NCBI RefSeq assembly: GCF_019797765.1
Contig: NZ_CP081862.1
Location: 1,798,001 to 1,862,000 of the forward strand
Origin: Cellulomonas sp. C5510
GTDB taxonomy: Bacteria > Actinomycetota > Actinomycetes > Actinomycetales > Cellulomonadaceae
Reading direction: 5' to 3'
DNA: 64,000 bases
Shown here: in pieces, positions 54,550 through 62,663 of the stretch
How the letters are laid out: each line of letters starts with the position of its first letter
Numbering within the stretch: position 1 is the first letter of the stretch
Program-made: the position numbers and the translations under genes
Notes under the pieces: model-generated
Told to the model about the DNA's origin: nothing
Database searches by the model: none
What the model saw: only the letters and a program-made list of their open reading frames with translations

Positions 54550-55683
54550 TCACTCCGGCTTGGCCCCGAACACGATCTCGTCCCAGCTCGGCACCTTCGG
54601 CCGGCTGCGGCGGCTGCTGCCGCGCGGACGGGCCTCGCGCTCTTCGGGGCGCTGTGCCGGCTCGTCCGCGGGCCCGGCGCCGGCGGCCCGGTCGCCCGGC
54701 GGGAGCTCGCCGGGCTCCAGCGCGACGGGCGTCGCGGGCTCCTCGGCGTCCAGCGCGCGGGACGGTGCCGGGTAGATGCGGGCCTCGGCCGCGGGCGGGA
54801 CGTCCACCGGGTGCGCGCCGGGCGCGTCCCCCTCGGGCTCGTCGCCGAGCTGGCCGAAGTCGAACGCGTGCTGCGGACCGAAGCCGCCGAAGGGGTCGTC
54901 CTCGTCCTCGTCGAGCTCCAGCGCCTGCCGCACGCCGCGGCGCGCGCGCAGGTCGTCGAGCAGCTCGCTCGTCGCGCGCAGGTCGTCGACCGGGTCCTCG
55001 GCCTGCTCGGCGGGCGCCGGCCCGTCCACGGCCGCGAGGACGGGCCGCACGTCGGCGTCGACGTCGTACACGAGGTCGCGCACGGCCGACAGGTGGCGCC
55101 GCGGCACCGGGCCGTCGGCGATCTCCGTCTCGGACAGCCAGCGGGCCTCGTCCTCCTCCGCGTGCACGGCCCGCGTCGACGCGTCGTAGCCCCACCGCGC
55201 CTCACGGGCGTCGTCCTCGACACGGAACCGGGCGACGACCGTCCAGCCCGCGCCGGGCTCGCGGTACGCGTCCCACTCGACGCCCTCGGGGTCGACACCC
55301 CGCGCCGCGAGCCGGTCGACGACGAGCTCGCCGAGGACCGGCGCGCCCACGTCCCGTCCGACGCGCGTCGCCCGCGCCTGCTCGGCCACGAACTCGCGCT
55401 CGGCGAGCACGGGGCCCTCGAACCGGCGCACGTGCTCCACCGCCAGCCCCGACTCCTCCGCGATCTGCTCGGCGGACTGCCCGGCGCGCACGCGCGCCTG
55501 GATCTCGCGGGGGCTCGGCACCCCCGACTGCTCCGCGCGGATCTGCTCCAGCTGCGGGCGGTCGCGCCGCACGGCGGCACGCAGCGGCTCGTCGATGCGC
55601 AGGCGGTAGCGCTGCCCGTCGGCCGCGGCGAGCACGAGGTGTTCCCCGTCCTCGTGCAGCCCGATCAGCTCCAGCTCAGCCAT
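54550..55683 (-). CDS. sepH: Septation protein SepH (DUF3071)
   Basis: The 377-residue cell division protein has the N-terminal DUF3071 domain (MAELELIGLHEDGEHLVLAA, then RLRIDEPLRAAVRRDRPQLE) with a helix-turn-helix (SAEQIAEESGLAVEHVRRFEGPV, ~72-94, quoted in part). A long acidic Pro/Ala-rich linker follows, then the conserved C-terminal VPSWDEIVFG. SepH binds FtsZ and stabilises Z-rings in Streptomyces and mycobacteria. The ATG at 55683 has GGGAGAGGTG directly upstream; an ATG four codons earlier is less likely. Confidence 0.95.
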   Translation of the reverse strand: MAELELIGLHEDGEHLVLAAADGQRYRLRIDEPLRAAVRRDRPQLEQIRAEQSGVPSPREIQARVRAGQSAEQIAEESGLAVEHVRRFEGPVLAEREFVAEQARATRVGRDVGAPVLGELVVDRLAARGVDPEGVEWDAYREPGAGWTVVARFRVEDDAREARWGYDASTRAVHAEEDEARWLSETEIADGPVPRRHLSAVRDLVYDVDADVRPVLAAVDGPAPAEQAEDPVDDLRATSELLDDLRARRGVRQALELDEDEDDPFGGFGPQHAFDFGQLGDEPEGDAPGAHPVDVPPAAEARIYPAPSRALDAEEPATPVALEPGELPPGDRAAGAGPADEPAQRPEEREARPRGSSRRSRPKVPSWDEIVFGAKPE

Positions 55684-55773
55684 CACCTCTCCCATCGTCC
55701 GCGCCGAGCCTGCCACCGCCCGGCCCCGATCCAGCGGAGGCTGGGCGGTGCGCCGTCCAACTCCCCGGCTGCC

Positions 55774-56622
55774 ATGATCACCCCTGTGTCCGTGGACCTC
55801 CCGCTGCAACCCGTGCTCGAGCTGCTCGGCGTCTTCGTGGGTGCACTGTCCGGCGGCCTCGCGGCGGTCCGCAAGGGCTTCGACATCTTCGGCATCGTGG
55901 TCCTGGCGTGGGCGGCCGGGCTGGGCGGCGGCATCATGCGCGACGTGCTGATCGGCGCCGTGCCGCCCGTCGGGATCGCGCAGTGGGAGTTCGTCGTGTG
56001 CGCGTGCGTCGCGGGGCTGGTGACCTGGGCGGCGCACCCGGGCCTGGGCCGGCTGCGCCGGTTCGTGCTGGTCCTCGACGCGGGGGCGCTCGCGCTGTTC
56101 ACCGTCGTCGGGACGATCAAGGCCCTGGAGTACGGCACCGGTGCGACCGCGGCCGTGTGCGCGGGCGTGATCACGGGAGTCGGCGGGGGCGTGCTGCGCG
56201 ACCTGCTGACGGGCGAGGTGCCGGTGGTGCTGCACCAGCGTCAGCTCTACGCGATCCCGTCGGTGCTCGGTGCGCTGCTGGTGGCGGTGCTGTGGCACCA
56301 GGACGCGCTGTCCGTCGGCACCGAGGTCGTCGCCGTCCTCGTCGTGCTCGGCACCCGGCTGGTCGCGCTGCGGTTCCGCCTGCAGGCGCCGGGGCCGTGG
56401 GACCCCGCCGCGCTGCGGGACGCGCGGGCGGGGCGCACCGGGCGGGGCCGCCCCGGGCTCGGCCGCGCCGGCCGCACCGAACGCGCCGCTCGGGCCGCCC
56501 GCGCGTCGCGGGCGGGCGAGCCGGGCCGGGGCGTGCGCGCGCCGGGGCCCGGCTCCGGTCGCCTCGAACCCGCACCGCTGGTCCGCTGGATCGCGCGCCT
56601 GCGCCGACGCCCCGGGACCTGA
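55774..56622 (+). CDS. TRIC-like (UPF0126) cation channel family protein
   Basis: The 282-residue membrane protein has seven helices in two homologous halves, each with a glycine motif: LAWAAGLGGGIMRDVLIG and CAGVITGVGGGVLRDLLTGEVP. GGxxRD is the family's conserved K+ path signature. A basic, Gly/Arg-rich tail of ~70 residues is unusual. Bacterial TRIC channels carry K+ or other monovalent cations. ATG 55774 is used; GTG 55786 with CATGAT 7 nt upstream is an alternative leaderless start. Confidence 0.88.
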   Translation: MITPVSVDLPLQPVLELLGVFVGALSGGLAAVRKGFDIFGIVVLAWAAGLGGGIMRDVLIGAVPPVGIAQWEFVVCACVAGLVTWAAHPGLGRLRRFVLVLDAGALALFTVVGTIKALEYGTGATAAVCAGVITGVGGGVLRDLLTGEVPVVLHQRQLYAIPSVLGALLVAVLWHQDALSVGTEVVAVLVVLGTRLVALRFRLQAPGPWDPAALRDARAGRTGRGRPGLGRAGRTERAARAARASRAGEPGRGVRAPGPGSGRLEPAPLVRWIARLRRRPGT

Positions 56623-56629
56623 CGGGACC

Positions 56630-56676
56630 GGCGTGGCCGCCCGTCCGGCGTGGCCGCCCGTCCGGCGTGGCCGTCC
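56630..56676. repeat. 17-bp tandem repeat before the inositol-phosphatase gene
   Basis: GGCGTGGCCGCCCGTCC occurs at 56630-56646 and 56647-56663, followed by a 13-bp shortened copy (GGCGTGGCCGTCC, 56664-56676). The array sits between the TRIC-like stop and the -10-like CAGGAT (56679-56684) of the next gene, so its copy number would change promoter spacing upstream. Confidence 0.8.
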
Positions 56677-56691
56677 GGCAGGATGGGCGGC

Positions 56692-57645
56692 GTGACCAGC
56701 GCACCGGACCCCGCCCTGCCCGCCGACCAGCCGTCCGCCCTGCCCGGCCCGGCCGGGTCGTCCGCCCTGCCCGGCCCTGCCGGGTCGTCCGCCCTGCCCG
56801 GCCCTGCCGGGTCGTCCGCCCTGCCCGGCCCCGCCGAGGTCCGGGCGCTCGTCGACCTCGCCGAGCGCTTCGCCCGCTCCGCCGGCGACCTGATCCGCTC
56901 GACCCGGCCGGCGCGGGTGTCCGTGGCCGCCACCAAGTCCAGCGACGTCGACCCCGTCACCGCGATGGACCTGGCGTCCGAGGCCCACCTGCGCGCGCTG
57001 ATCGCCGAGCACCGGCCGGACGACGGCGTGCTGGGGGAGGAGGACGGCTGGCAGCCTGGCACCACCGGGCTCACCTGGGTGCTGGACCCGGTCGACGGCA
57101 CCGTGAACTACCTGTACGGCGTGCCGGCCTACGCGGTCTCCGTCGGGGTGGTCGCCGGTGAGCCGGACCCGGAGCGGTGGACGGCCGTGGCGGGGTGCGT
57201 GCACTCGGTGGTGGACGGCGTGACGTACACCGGCGGCCTGGGCGCGGGTGCCTACCGGGACGGCGCACGTCTGGCCGTGAACGCGCCGCGTCCGCTCGCG
57301 ACGTCGCTCGTCGGCACAGGCTTCGGCTACCGGGCGGAGCGTCGCCGGGTCCAGGGCCGCGTGCTGGCCGAGCTGCTGCCGCAGGTGCGGGACATCCGAC
57401 GCATCGGCGCGGCGTCGCTCGACCTGTGCCGCGTGGCGGAGGGGACGCTCGACGCGATGTACGAGCGGGGACTGAACCCGTGGGACGTCGCCGCCGGCGA
57501 GGTGATCGCCCGGGAGGCGGGTGCGCAGGTGAGCGGCCTGCGGGGCCGTCGTGCGAGCCGTGACATGACCGTCGTGGGCCCGCGCGAGACGGTCGCGGAG
57601 CTCGCCGCGCTGCTGGCCGGGCTGGGCGCCGACGCGGACGCCTGA
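56692..57645 (+). CDS. Inositol monophosphatase family phosphatase
   Basis: The 317-residue Mg2+-dependent phosphatase has the metal site GEEDGW (Glu116/117), WVLDPVDGTVNYLYG (Asp132, Asp135, Gly136, Thr137) and the late NPWDVAAGEVIAREAG. Its N-terminus has four tandem copies of SSALPGPAG, encoded by a 27-bp repeat, before the catalytic fold starts at ~48. Possible substrates are inositol 1-phosphate or histidinol phosphate; I recall SuhB (Rv2701c) at the same place near sigA in mycobacteria. GTG 56692 has CAGGAT 7 nt upstream. Confidence 0.92.
   Translation: MTSAPDPALPADQPSALPGPAGSSALPGPAGSSALPGPAGSSALPGPAEVRALVDLAERFARSAGDLIRSTRPARVSVAATKSSDVDPVTAMDLASEAHLRALIAEHRPDDGVLGEEDGWQPGTTGLTWVLDPVDGTVNYLYGVPAYAVSVGVVAGEPDPERWTAVAGCVHSVVDGVTYTGGLGAGAYRDGARLAVNAPRPLATSLVGTGFGYRAERRRVQGRVLAELLPQVRDIRRIGAASLDLCRVAEGTLDAMYERGLNPWDVAAGEVIAREAGAQVSGLRGRRASRDMTVVGPRETVAELAALLAGLGADADA
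56731..56837. repeat. 27-bp in-frame minisatellite in the inositol-phosphatase gene
   Basis: Four units of 27 bp start at 56731, 56758, 56785 and 56812 (last one 26 bp). Units two and three are identical and the others differ by one or two bases. Each encodes nine residues (SSALPGPAG), so copy-number change keeps the reading frame. Confidence 0.9.
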
Positions 57646-57794
57646 GAGCACCCTGGGTGACGTCGGCAGGCGGGTGTGCACAGCGGGCAGAAATAGGGCA
57701 CAATCCGGGGCGCCCGCCGGGAACAAACCTGTCGCGCGACGACTTGATCCCGCGTACGCCGATCATCGACCCCAACGGAGCGTGACCACACCTC

Positions 57795-58094
57795 ATGGCA
57801 ACCGACTACGACGCCCCGCGCAAGACCGAGGAGGACCTGAGCGAGGACTCGCTCCAGGAGCTCCAGGCCCGGCGCTCCGACAAGAACTCGGGCGTGGTGG
57901 ACGAGGACGAGACCGAAGCAGCCGAAGGGTTCGAGCTCCCGGGCGCGGACCTGTCCGGCGAGGAGCTCTCCGTCCGGGTGCTGCCGCGTCAGGCCGACGA
58001 GTTCACGTGCTCCAAGTGCTTCCTGGTGCACCACCGCAGCCAGCTCGCGTACGAGAAGGACGGCATGCCCGTCTGCTCGGAGTGCGCGGCCTGA
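57795..58094 (+). CDS. DUF4193 family zinc-ribbon protein
   Basis: The 99-residue acidic protein starts MATDYDAPRKTEEDLSED and ends with two CxxC knuckles, FTCSKCFLVHHRSQLA and PVCSECAA, which should bind zinc. The middle is disordered and acidic. DUF4193 is highly conserved in Actinobacteria beside dut (I recall Rv2699c); function unknown. A -10-like CACAAT (57699-57704) would give a ~85-nt leader. GGAG lies about 16 nt before the ATG, a loose spacing. Confidence 0.92.
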   Translation: MATDYDAPRKTEEDLSEDSLQELQARRSDKNSGVVDEDETEAAEGFELPGADLSGEELSVRVLPRQADEFTCSKCFLVHHRSQLAYEKDGMPVCSECAA

Positions 58095-58108
58095 TCTGCC
58101 TCCACGAC

Positions 58109-58128
58109 CCGGGCGCGTGAGCGCCCGG
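58109..58128. terminator. Bidirectional terminator after DUF4193
   Basis: CCGGGCGC (58109-58116) and GCGCCCGG (58121-58128) pair around a GTGA tetraloop (GNRA type). It lies between two convergent genes, 14 nt after the DUF4193 stop and 8 nt before the DUF3093 stop. Confidence 0.75.
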
Positions 58129-58136
58129 ACCAGCCG

Positions 58137-58625
58137 TCACGACGCCGGCCGGGCCTCCTGGGCGCGGCCGGCGTCGTCGTCCGCGGCCAGGGCGGCCACG
58201 AGGGCCTCCGGGTGGCGCGTCGAGACGAGCCAGTACGGCGTCGGGTCGGCGGGGTCCGCGACCTCGACCCGCACCGCGGTGCGCACCCACCCGCGCAGGC
58301 AGACGTAGGCGCGCGCGTCGAGCCCGGGGCCGAGGGCCTCGCGGGTCGCCTCGCGGTCGAGCGGGCGGGGGTCGCGCAGCAGCGCGACGGGCACGTGCGC
58401 CGGGCCGGCGTGCAGCTCGCCGCCGGCCACGCGGACGCGGGACGACGCCGCCACGGCGGCGGCACCGGCCGCGAGCAGCCCCACGACGCCGGCCACCAGC
58501 CCCGCCGTCCGGCTGACCGGCCACAGGACGATGCCGCACATGACGGCGGCCGCGGGCACGGTGAGCCACCCGGCGGGTGAGGGCCACAGGCGCTCGTCGA
58601 ACGAGGGCGGGGTCGTGGTCTGCAC
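58137..58625 (-). CDS. DUF3093 family membrane protein
   Basis: The 162-residue protein has a short N-terminus ([18 protein letters not shown]), two transmembrane helices (~20-38 and 42-60), and a cytoplasmic domain containing [37 protein letters not shown] (quoted in part) and [13 protein letters not shown]. This matches DUF3093, an actinobacterial family encoded divergently from dut (Rv2698 type, from memory); function unknown. GTG 58625 has GATGCT 6 nt upstream, a weak leaderless arrangement. Confidence 0.88.
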   Translation of the reverse strand: MQTTTPPSFDERLWPSPAGWLTVPAAAVMCGIVLWPVSRTAGLVAGVVGLLAAGAAAVAASSRVRVAGGELHAGPAHVPVALLRDPRPLDREATREALGPGLDARAYVCLRGWVRTAVRVEVADPADPTPYWLVSTRHPEALVAALAADDDAGRAQEARPAS

Positions 58626-58664
58626 GGACCCAGCATCCCATCCGCGCCGGTAGGGTCGGGGCCC

Positions 58665-59273
58665 GTGACGAGCACCGGACCCGGCCCCGACCACGACACG
58701 CCCGCCGACGGCACGCCCGCCGACGGGACCAGCGCCCACGGCGCGACGACCACCGTGCTGCTGCGGCGGCTCGACGAGGCCGTGCCCGTCCCGGGGTACG
58801 CCCACCCGGGCGACGCCGGCGCCGACCTGGTCACCCGCGTCGACGTGACGCTGGCGCCGGGGGAGCGCGCGACCGTCCCGACGGGCATCTCGATCGCGCT
58901 GCCCGAGGGCTTCGCGGCCTTCGTCCACCCGCGCTCGGGCCTCGCCGCGCGGCACGGGCTGACCGTGGTGAACGCGCCGGGCACGGTCGACGCGGGGTAC
59001 CGCGGCGAGATCGCCGTGACGTTGCTCAACACCGACCCGCGGGAGCCCGTCGTGCTGCACCGCGGGGACCGCATCGCCCAGCTCGTCGTGCAGCGCGTGG
59101 AGCGGGCGGCCTTCGTGGAGGTGGAGGCCCTGCCGGAGTCCGTCCGGGGCGCGGGCGGCTTCGGGTCCTCCGGCGGCTGGCGCGCGGCCGCGGGTGGGGC
59201 GCCGGTCATCGCCGGCACGCCGGCGGACGCCCCGGACGCCGGCCCCGGTTCCGCCTCGGGCGGAGCCCGCTAG
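58665..59273 (+). CDS. dut: Deoxyuridine 5'-triphosphate nucleotidohydrolase (dUTPase)
   Basis: The trimeric dUTPase cleaves dUTP to dUMP and PPi, keeping uracil out of DNA. The 202-residue product has all five motifs in order: [32 protein letters not shown] with the catalytic Asp, [12 protein letters not shown] and [12 protein letters not shown]. The ~28-residue N-terminal tail (Thr, Asp, Gly-rich) and ~30-residue C-terminal tail exceed the usual ~150-residue length. GTG 58665 has TAGGGT (58651-58656) 8 nt upstream, so it is probably leaderless. Confidence 0.97.
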   Translation: MTSTGPGPDHDTPADGTPADGTSAHGATTTVLLRRLDEAVPVPGYAHPGDAGADLVTRVDVTLAPGERATVPTGISIALPEGFAAFVHPRSGLAARHGLTVVNAPGTVDAGYRGEIAVTLLNTDPREPVVLHRGDRIAQLVVQRVERAAFVEVEALPESVRGAGGFGSSGGWRAAAGGAPVIAGTPADAPDAGPGSASGGAR

Positions 59274-59347
59274 GTGCGCCGCACCGGGCGGACTACTGTG
59301 GACGCGTACGTGCCCGCGACGCGGGCGACCCGGGGAAGGGACTGAGG

Positions 59348-60151
59348 GTGGCGCTATTCCGGCGCGGTGCGAAGGACCGCACCGCCCAGGACGAGACCGC
59401 GGCCGCCGAGCCGACGGCCGACCGCGACGACGCCGCGGACGCGACCGGGGCCGGGGCAGCCGCCCCGGCGGCGGACGAGCCGGCGGGCACCGCGCCCGAC
59501 GAGCCGGCGGCCGACGTCCCCGCGCTCCCGGCCGACCGGTCCCGCGGCCCCTGGGACGCCACCGAGGAGGTCCCGCCCGGCCCGCGCATCGACCTCGGCG
59601 CGCTCCGTCTGCCCGGTGTGCAGGGCATGGAGCTGCGCATGGAGATCGACAAGAAGAGCGACGTCGTGACGGCCGTCGGTGTGACGCTGGACGGCTCGAC
59701 GCTGCAGATGCAGGCGTTCGCCGCTCCGCGCTCCGAGGGCATCTGGGACGAGATCCGCGAGGAGATCGGCGAGTCCGTGCGCAAGCAGGGCGGCGCTGTC
59801 GACGACGTCCCCGGCCCGTTCGGGCGTGAGCTGCTCGCGCGGCTGCCCGTCCGGACGCCCGAGGGCCGCACCGGCCACCGGCCCGCACGGTTCATCGGCG
59901 TCGACGGTCCGCGCTGGTTCCTGCGCGGTGTCGTCACCGGCCGCGCCGCGGTCGACGAGGACGCCGCCAAGCGGCTGGAGGACGTCTTCCGCCGCACCGT
60001 CGTCGTCCGCGACGGCCAGGCCCGCCCGCCGCGCGACCTGCTCGCGCTGCGGCTGCCGGGCCAGGAGGACGGCGCCGTCCCGAAGGGCGCCGCGCCGGCA
60101 CCCACGTTCGACCCGCTGACGCGCGGGCCGGAGATCACGGAGATCCGCTGA
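59348..60151 (+). CDS. DUF3710 family protein
   Basis: The 267-residue protein has an acidic Ala/Asp/Pro-rich N-terminus (~70 residues). The DUF3710 core starts at GPWDATEEVPPGPRIDLGALRLPGV and contains GMELRMEIDKKSDVVTAVGV (quoted in part), IWDEIREEIGESVRKQGG and GPRWFLRGVVTGRAA. It is a conserved actinobacterial protein of unknown function located downstream of dut. GTG 59348 is used; it is preceded by GGGGAAGGG at ~8-14 nt. It ends 1 nt before the OB-fold gene. Confidence 0.9.
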   Translation: MALFRRGAKDRTAQDETAAAEPTADRDDAADATGAGAAAPAADEPAGTAPDEPAADVPALPADRSRGPWDATEEVPPGPRIDLGALRLPGVQGMELRMEIDKKSDVVTAVGVTLDGSTLQMQAFAAPRSEGIWDEIREEIGESVRKQGGAVDDVPGPFGRELLARLPVRTPEGRTGHRPARFIGVDGPRWFLRGVVTGRAAVDEDAAKRLEDVFRRTVVVRDGQARPPRDLLALRLPGQEDGAVPKGAAPAPTFDPLTRGPEITEIR

Positions 60152-60152
60152 C

Positions 60153-60530
60153 ATGTCCCCGGTGTCGCTGCGCGAGCAGCTGCGCAAGGCGGTCGCCTCG
60201 CAGGAGGAGATCGAGGCCGACGAGGAGCGCGAGGACGCGGTCCGCGCGACCGGCTGCACGCCGGTCTCGCAGGCCCCCGAGCGCCACCGCGTGAAGATGT
60301 CGGGCGTGCTGCGCTCGGTCGTCCTGAGGCCCCGGGAGGGCGTGCCGGCGCTGGAGGCCGAGCTGTACGACGGCAGCGGCACGGTCGACCTGGTGTGGCT
60401 GGGCCGCCGCGAGATCGCCGGCATCGAGCCGGGTCGCCGACTGAAGGTCGAGGGCCTGGTGTGCTCGCGCGAGGGCCGGCGGTCGATGTTCAACCCGCGC
60501 TACGAGCTGCGGCCCCGGCCCGGTGAGTGA
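60153..60530 (+). CDS. OB-fold nucleic-acid-binding protein
   Basis: The 125-residue protein has a helical start (LREQLRKAVASQEEIEADEERED) and an OB-fold with RVKMSGVLRSVVLRP, LEAELYDGSGTVDLVWLGRREIAGIEPGRRLKVEGLV (quoted in part) and the final MFNPRYELRP. It resembles the anticodon-binding or RecG-wedge type of OB-fold. It probably binds single-stranded nucleic acid; the partner is unknown. It is one base downstream of DUF3710 and overlaps DUF3159 by 8 nt, forming a tight operon. Confidence 0.9.
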   Translation: MSPVSLREQLRKAVASQEEIEADEEREDAVRATGCTPVSQAPERHRVKMSGVLRSVVLRPREGVPALEAELYDGSGTVDLVWLGRREIAGIEPGRRLKVEGLVCSREGRRSMFNPRYELRPRPGE

Positions 60531-61281
60531 GCCGGACACGCCCGGCGGCGCGGTGCACGACGACGCGTCCCCGACCGGTGCGCCGCAGGGCGGGACCGGC
60601 CGCGGCATCCGCGCGCTCGGCGAGGAGCACTTCTCGCTGACCGACGCGGTCGGCGGCGTCCGCGGGGCCGTCGAGTCCGTCGCCCCGGGCCTGGTCTTCG
60701 TGGTCGTCTTCGTCGTGTCGGGCCAGCGCCTGGCACCGGCCCTGGTGGCGTCCGCCGCGACGGCGCTCGTCGCCACGCTGCTGCGTCTCGTGCAGCGCAC
60801 GCCGGTGACGCAGGCGCTGTCGGGCGTCCTCGGCGTCGGCATCGGCGTCATCTGGGCGTGGCGCTCCGGGCAGGCGGCCGACTACTACGCGTGGGGCCTG
60901 GTCGTGAACCTGGCCTGCCTGCTCGGGTTCGCCGTCTCCGCGCTGGTCCGCTGGCCGCTGGTCGGCCTGGTGGTGGGCCTGTTCCGGCCGGACGGGCCGA
61001 TGTCGTCGTCCGGGTCGTGGGGCGCGGCGGTCGCGTGGCGGGCCGACGCGGAGCTGCGCCGCCGCTACGCCGTGGCCACGTGGCTGTGGGCGGGCATGTT
61101 CGCCGCGCGGCTGCTCGTGCAGGTCCCGCTCTACCGGGCGGACGAGGTGGCCTGGCTCGGCACCGCGAAGCTCGTGATGGGCCTGCCGCTCACGGCGTTG
61201 GTGCTGTGGGCGAGCTGGCTCCTGGTGCGCGGGTCGACAGCAGCTCCGCCAGCTCCTGCTCCGAGCCGTCCCGCCCCGTGA
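60523..61281 (+). CDS. DUF3159 family membrane protein
   Basis: The 252-residue protein has a polar first ~50 residues with HFSLTDAVGGVRGAVESVAPGLVFVVVFVV (quoted in part), then six hydrophobic helices. DUF3159 proteins look like small integral transport or scaffold proteins, and their function is unknown. GTG 60523 overlaps the OB-fold gene. The last 92 bp overlap the 3' end of the convergent TrkA gene, so the final ~30 residues are a Pro/Ala-rich tail read antisense to TrkA. Confidence 0.88.
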   Translation: MSEPDTPGGAVHDDASPTGAPQGGTGRGIRALGEEHFSLTDAVGGVRGAVESVAPGLVFVVVFVVSGQRLAPALVASAATALVATLLRLVQRTPVTQALSGVLGVGIGVIWAWRSGQAADYYAWGLVVNLACLLGFAVSALVRWPLVGLVVGLFRPDGPMSSSGSWGAAVAWRADAELRRRYAVATWLWAGMFAARLLVQVPLYRADEVAWLGTAKLVMGLPLTALVLWASWLLVRGSTAAPPAPAPSRPAP

Positions 61282-61888
61282 CGAACAGCAGCTCGTCGCC
61301 GCCCTCGAGGGTGTCGTCGGTGCTCGGGGAGAACGGCCGGTCGTCGCGGACGATGCAGGCCAGCACGGTGTCGGACGGCCAGTCGACCTGACCCACCAGG
61401 CGGCCCGCCAGCGGCGAGTCGTCCGGGAGCGTGAGCTCGAGGATGTCGGCGCCGGACTGGTGGAAGGTGAAGATCCGCACGAGGTCGCCGACGGACACGG
61501 CCTCCTCGATCATCGCGGTCATGATCCGCGGCGTGGACACGGCGACGTCGACGCCCCACGCCTCGTCGAACATCCACTCGTTCTTCGGGTTGTTCACCCG
61601 GGCGACCGTGCGCGGCACGCCGTACTCCGTCTTGGCGAGCAGCGAGATGACGAGGTTGGCCTTGTCGTCGCCGGTGGCGGCCACGACGACGTCGCACTCG
61701 TCCGTGCGGGCCTGCGTCAGCGTCGGGAGCTCGCACGCGTCGGCGAGCAGCCAGTCCGCGTCGGCCACCTGGGCCACCCGCATCGCGGACGGCTGGCGGT
61801 CGATCAGCGTGACCTCGTGCCCGTTGGCGAGCAGCTCCAGGGCGATCGAGCGGCCGACGGAGCCGGCGCCGGCGATGACGACCCTCAT
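61190..61888 (-). CDS. TrkA/RCK potassium uptake regulatory protein (CeoC-like)
   Basis: The 232-residue cytoplasmic protein has an RCK-N Rossmann domain (MRVVIAGAGSVGRSIALELLANGHEVTLIDR, ~1-31, with GAGSVG for NAD(H)/ATP, quoted in part) and an RCK-C domain (~140-215; ADILELTLPDDSPLAGRLV, GDELLFVTG). RCK proteins gate K+ transporters, and RCK-C domains can bind c-di-AMP. The ATG at 61888 overlaps the partner TrkA stop as ATGA. From memory, it matches CeoC (Rv2692). No TrkH/KtrB subunit is in the window. Confidence 0.93.
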   Translation of the reverse strand: MRVVIAGAGSVGRSIALELLANGHEVTLIDRQPSAMRVAQVADADWLLADACELPTLTQARTDECDVVVAATGDDKANLVISLLAKTEYGVPRTVARVNNPKNEWMFDEAWGVDVAVSTPRIMTAMIEEAVSVGDLVRIFTFHQSGADILELTLPDDSPLAGRLVGQVDWPSDTVLACIVRDDRPFSPSTDDTLEGGDELLFVTGRDGSEQELAELLSTRAPGASSPTAPTP

Positions 61889-62550
61889 GCCTGGACCTCC
61901 GGGGCGGCGGTGACGACGCGCTCGACGGCGGCCGTGTCGTCGGCGCGCATCAGCAGGTGCACGATGTCGTTCTCCTGGAGGACGGTCTGGGCGTCGGGCA
62001 GGAAGCCGTCGCCGTAGCGGGTCAGGTACGCCACGCGGGCGCCGGTGGCCTCCTCGAGGGCCCGCAGCGGCTTGCCGCGCCAGGCCTCGTGGACGTCGAC
62101 CTCCGACAGCACGATGCGGCCCGAGGCGTCGGTGTACTGGTTGGTCGCGCCCATCGGGAGCAGCCGGCGCAGCACCTGGTCGGCGGTCCACCGGACGGTC
62201 GCGACCGTGGGGATGCCGAGCCGCTGGTAGATCTCCGCGCGGTGCGGGTCGTAGATGCGGGCGACCACGTTCTCGACGCCGAACGTCTCGCGCACGACGC
62301 GCGCGGCGAGGATGTTGGAGTTGTCGCCGTCGGACACCGCGGCGAACCCGAACGCGTCGTCGATGCCGGCCTGCCGCAGCACGTCCCGGTCGAAGCCGAG
62401 CCCGGTGACCTTGGAGCCGGCGAACTCGGCGTCGAGACGACGGAACGAGTCGGGGTTCTGGTCGATCACGGCGACGGAGTGGCCGTGGCTCTCCAGCGTC
62501 TGCGCGAGGGTGGCGCCGGCGCGCCCGCAGCCCATGATGACGAAGTGCAC
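61885..62550 (-). CDS. TrkA/RCK potassium uptake regulatory protein (CeoB-like)
   Basis: The 221-residue protein has RCK-N with VHFVIMGCGRAGATLAQTLESHGHSVAVIDQNPDSF (quoted in part; GCGRAG nucleotide loop and the acidic end of strand two), and an RCK-C domain with RYGDGFLPDAQTVLQENDIVHLL. Two single-RCK proteins encoded together can form a hetero-octameric ring, in place of one double-RCK TrkA. GTG 62550 has TAGCGT (62559-62564) 8 nt upstream, so it is probably leaderless. It is divergent from the KimA-like permease. Confidence 0.93.
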   Translation of the reverse strand: MHFVIMGCGRAGATLAQTLESHGHSVAVIDQNPDSFRRLDAEFAGSKVTGLGFDRDVLRQAGIDDAFGFAAVSDGDNSNILAARVVRETFGVENVVARIYDPHRAEIYQRLGIPTVATVRWTADQVLRRLLPMGATNQYTDASGRIVLSEVDVHEAWRGKPLRALEEATGARVAYLTRYGDGFLPDAQTVLQENDIVHLLMRADDTAAVERVVTAAPEVQA

Positions 62551-62663
62551 AACGCGGAACGCTATACCCGCCACGCGCGGACCTGCACCGCCGGAGGTCC
62601 CCGCGGTGGCGCGTCGCACCCGGGTGGCGCGACGGCACGCGACTGCGCCTAGCATGGTCCCTC

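Noticed and set aside
54310-55770. Long plus-strand frame extending the TRIC-like gene upstream
   Set aside because: The extension is antisense to sepH. The TRIC fold begins at 55774, so the upstream part is not coding on this strand.
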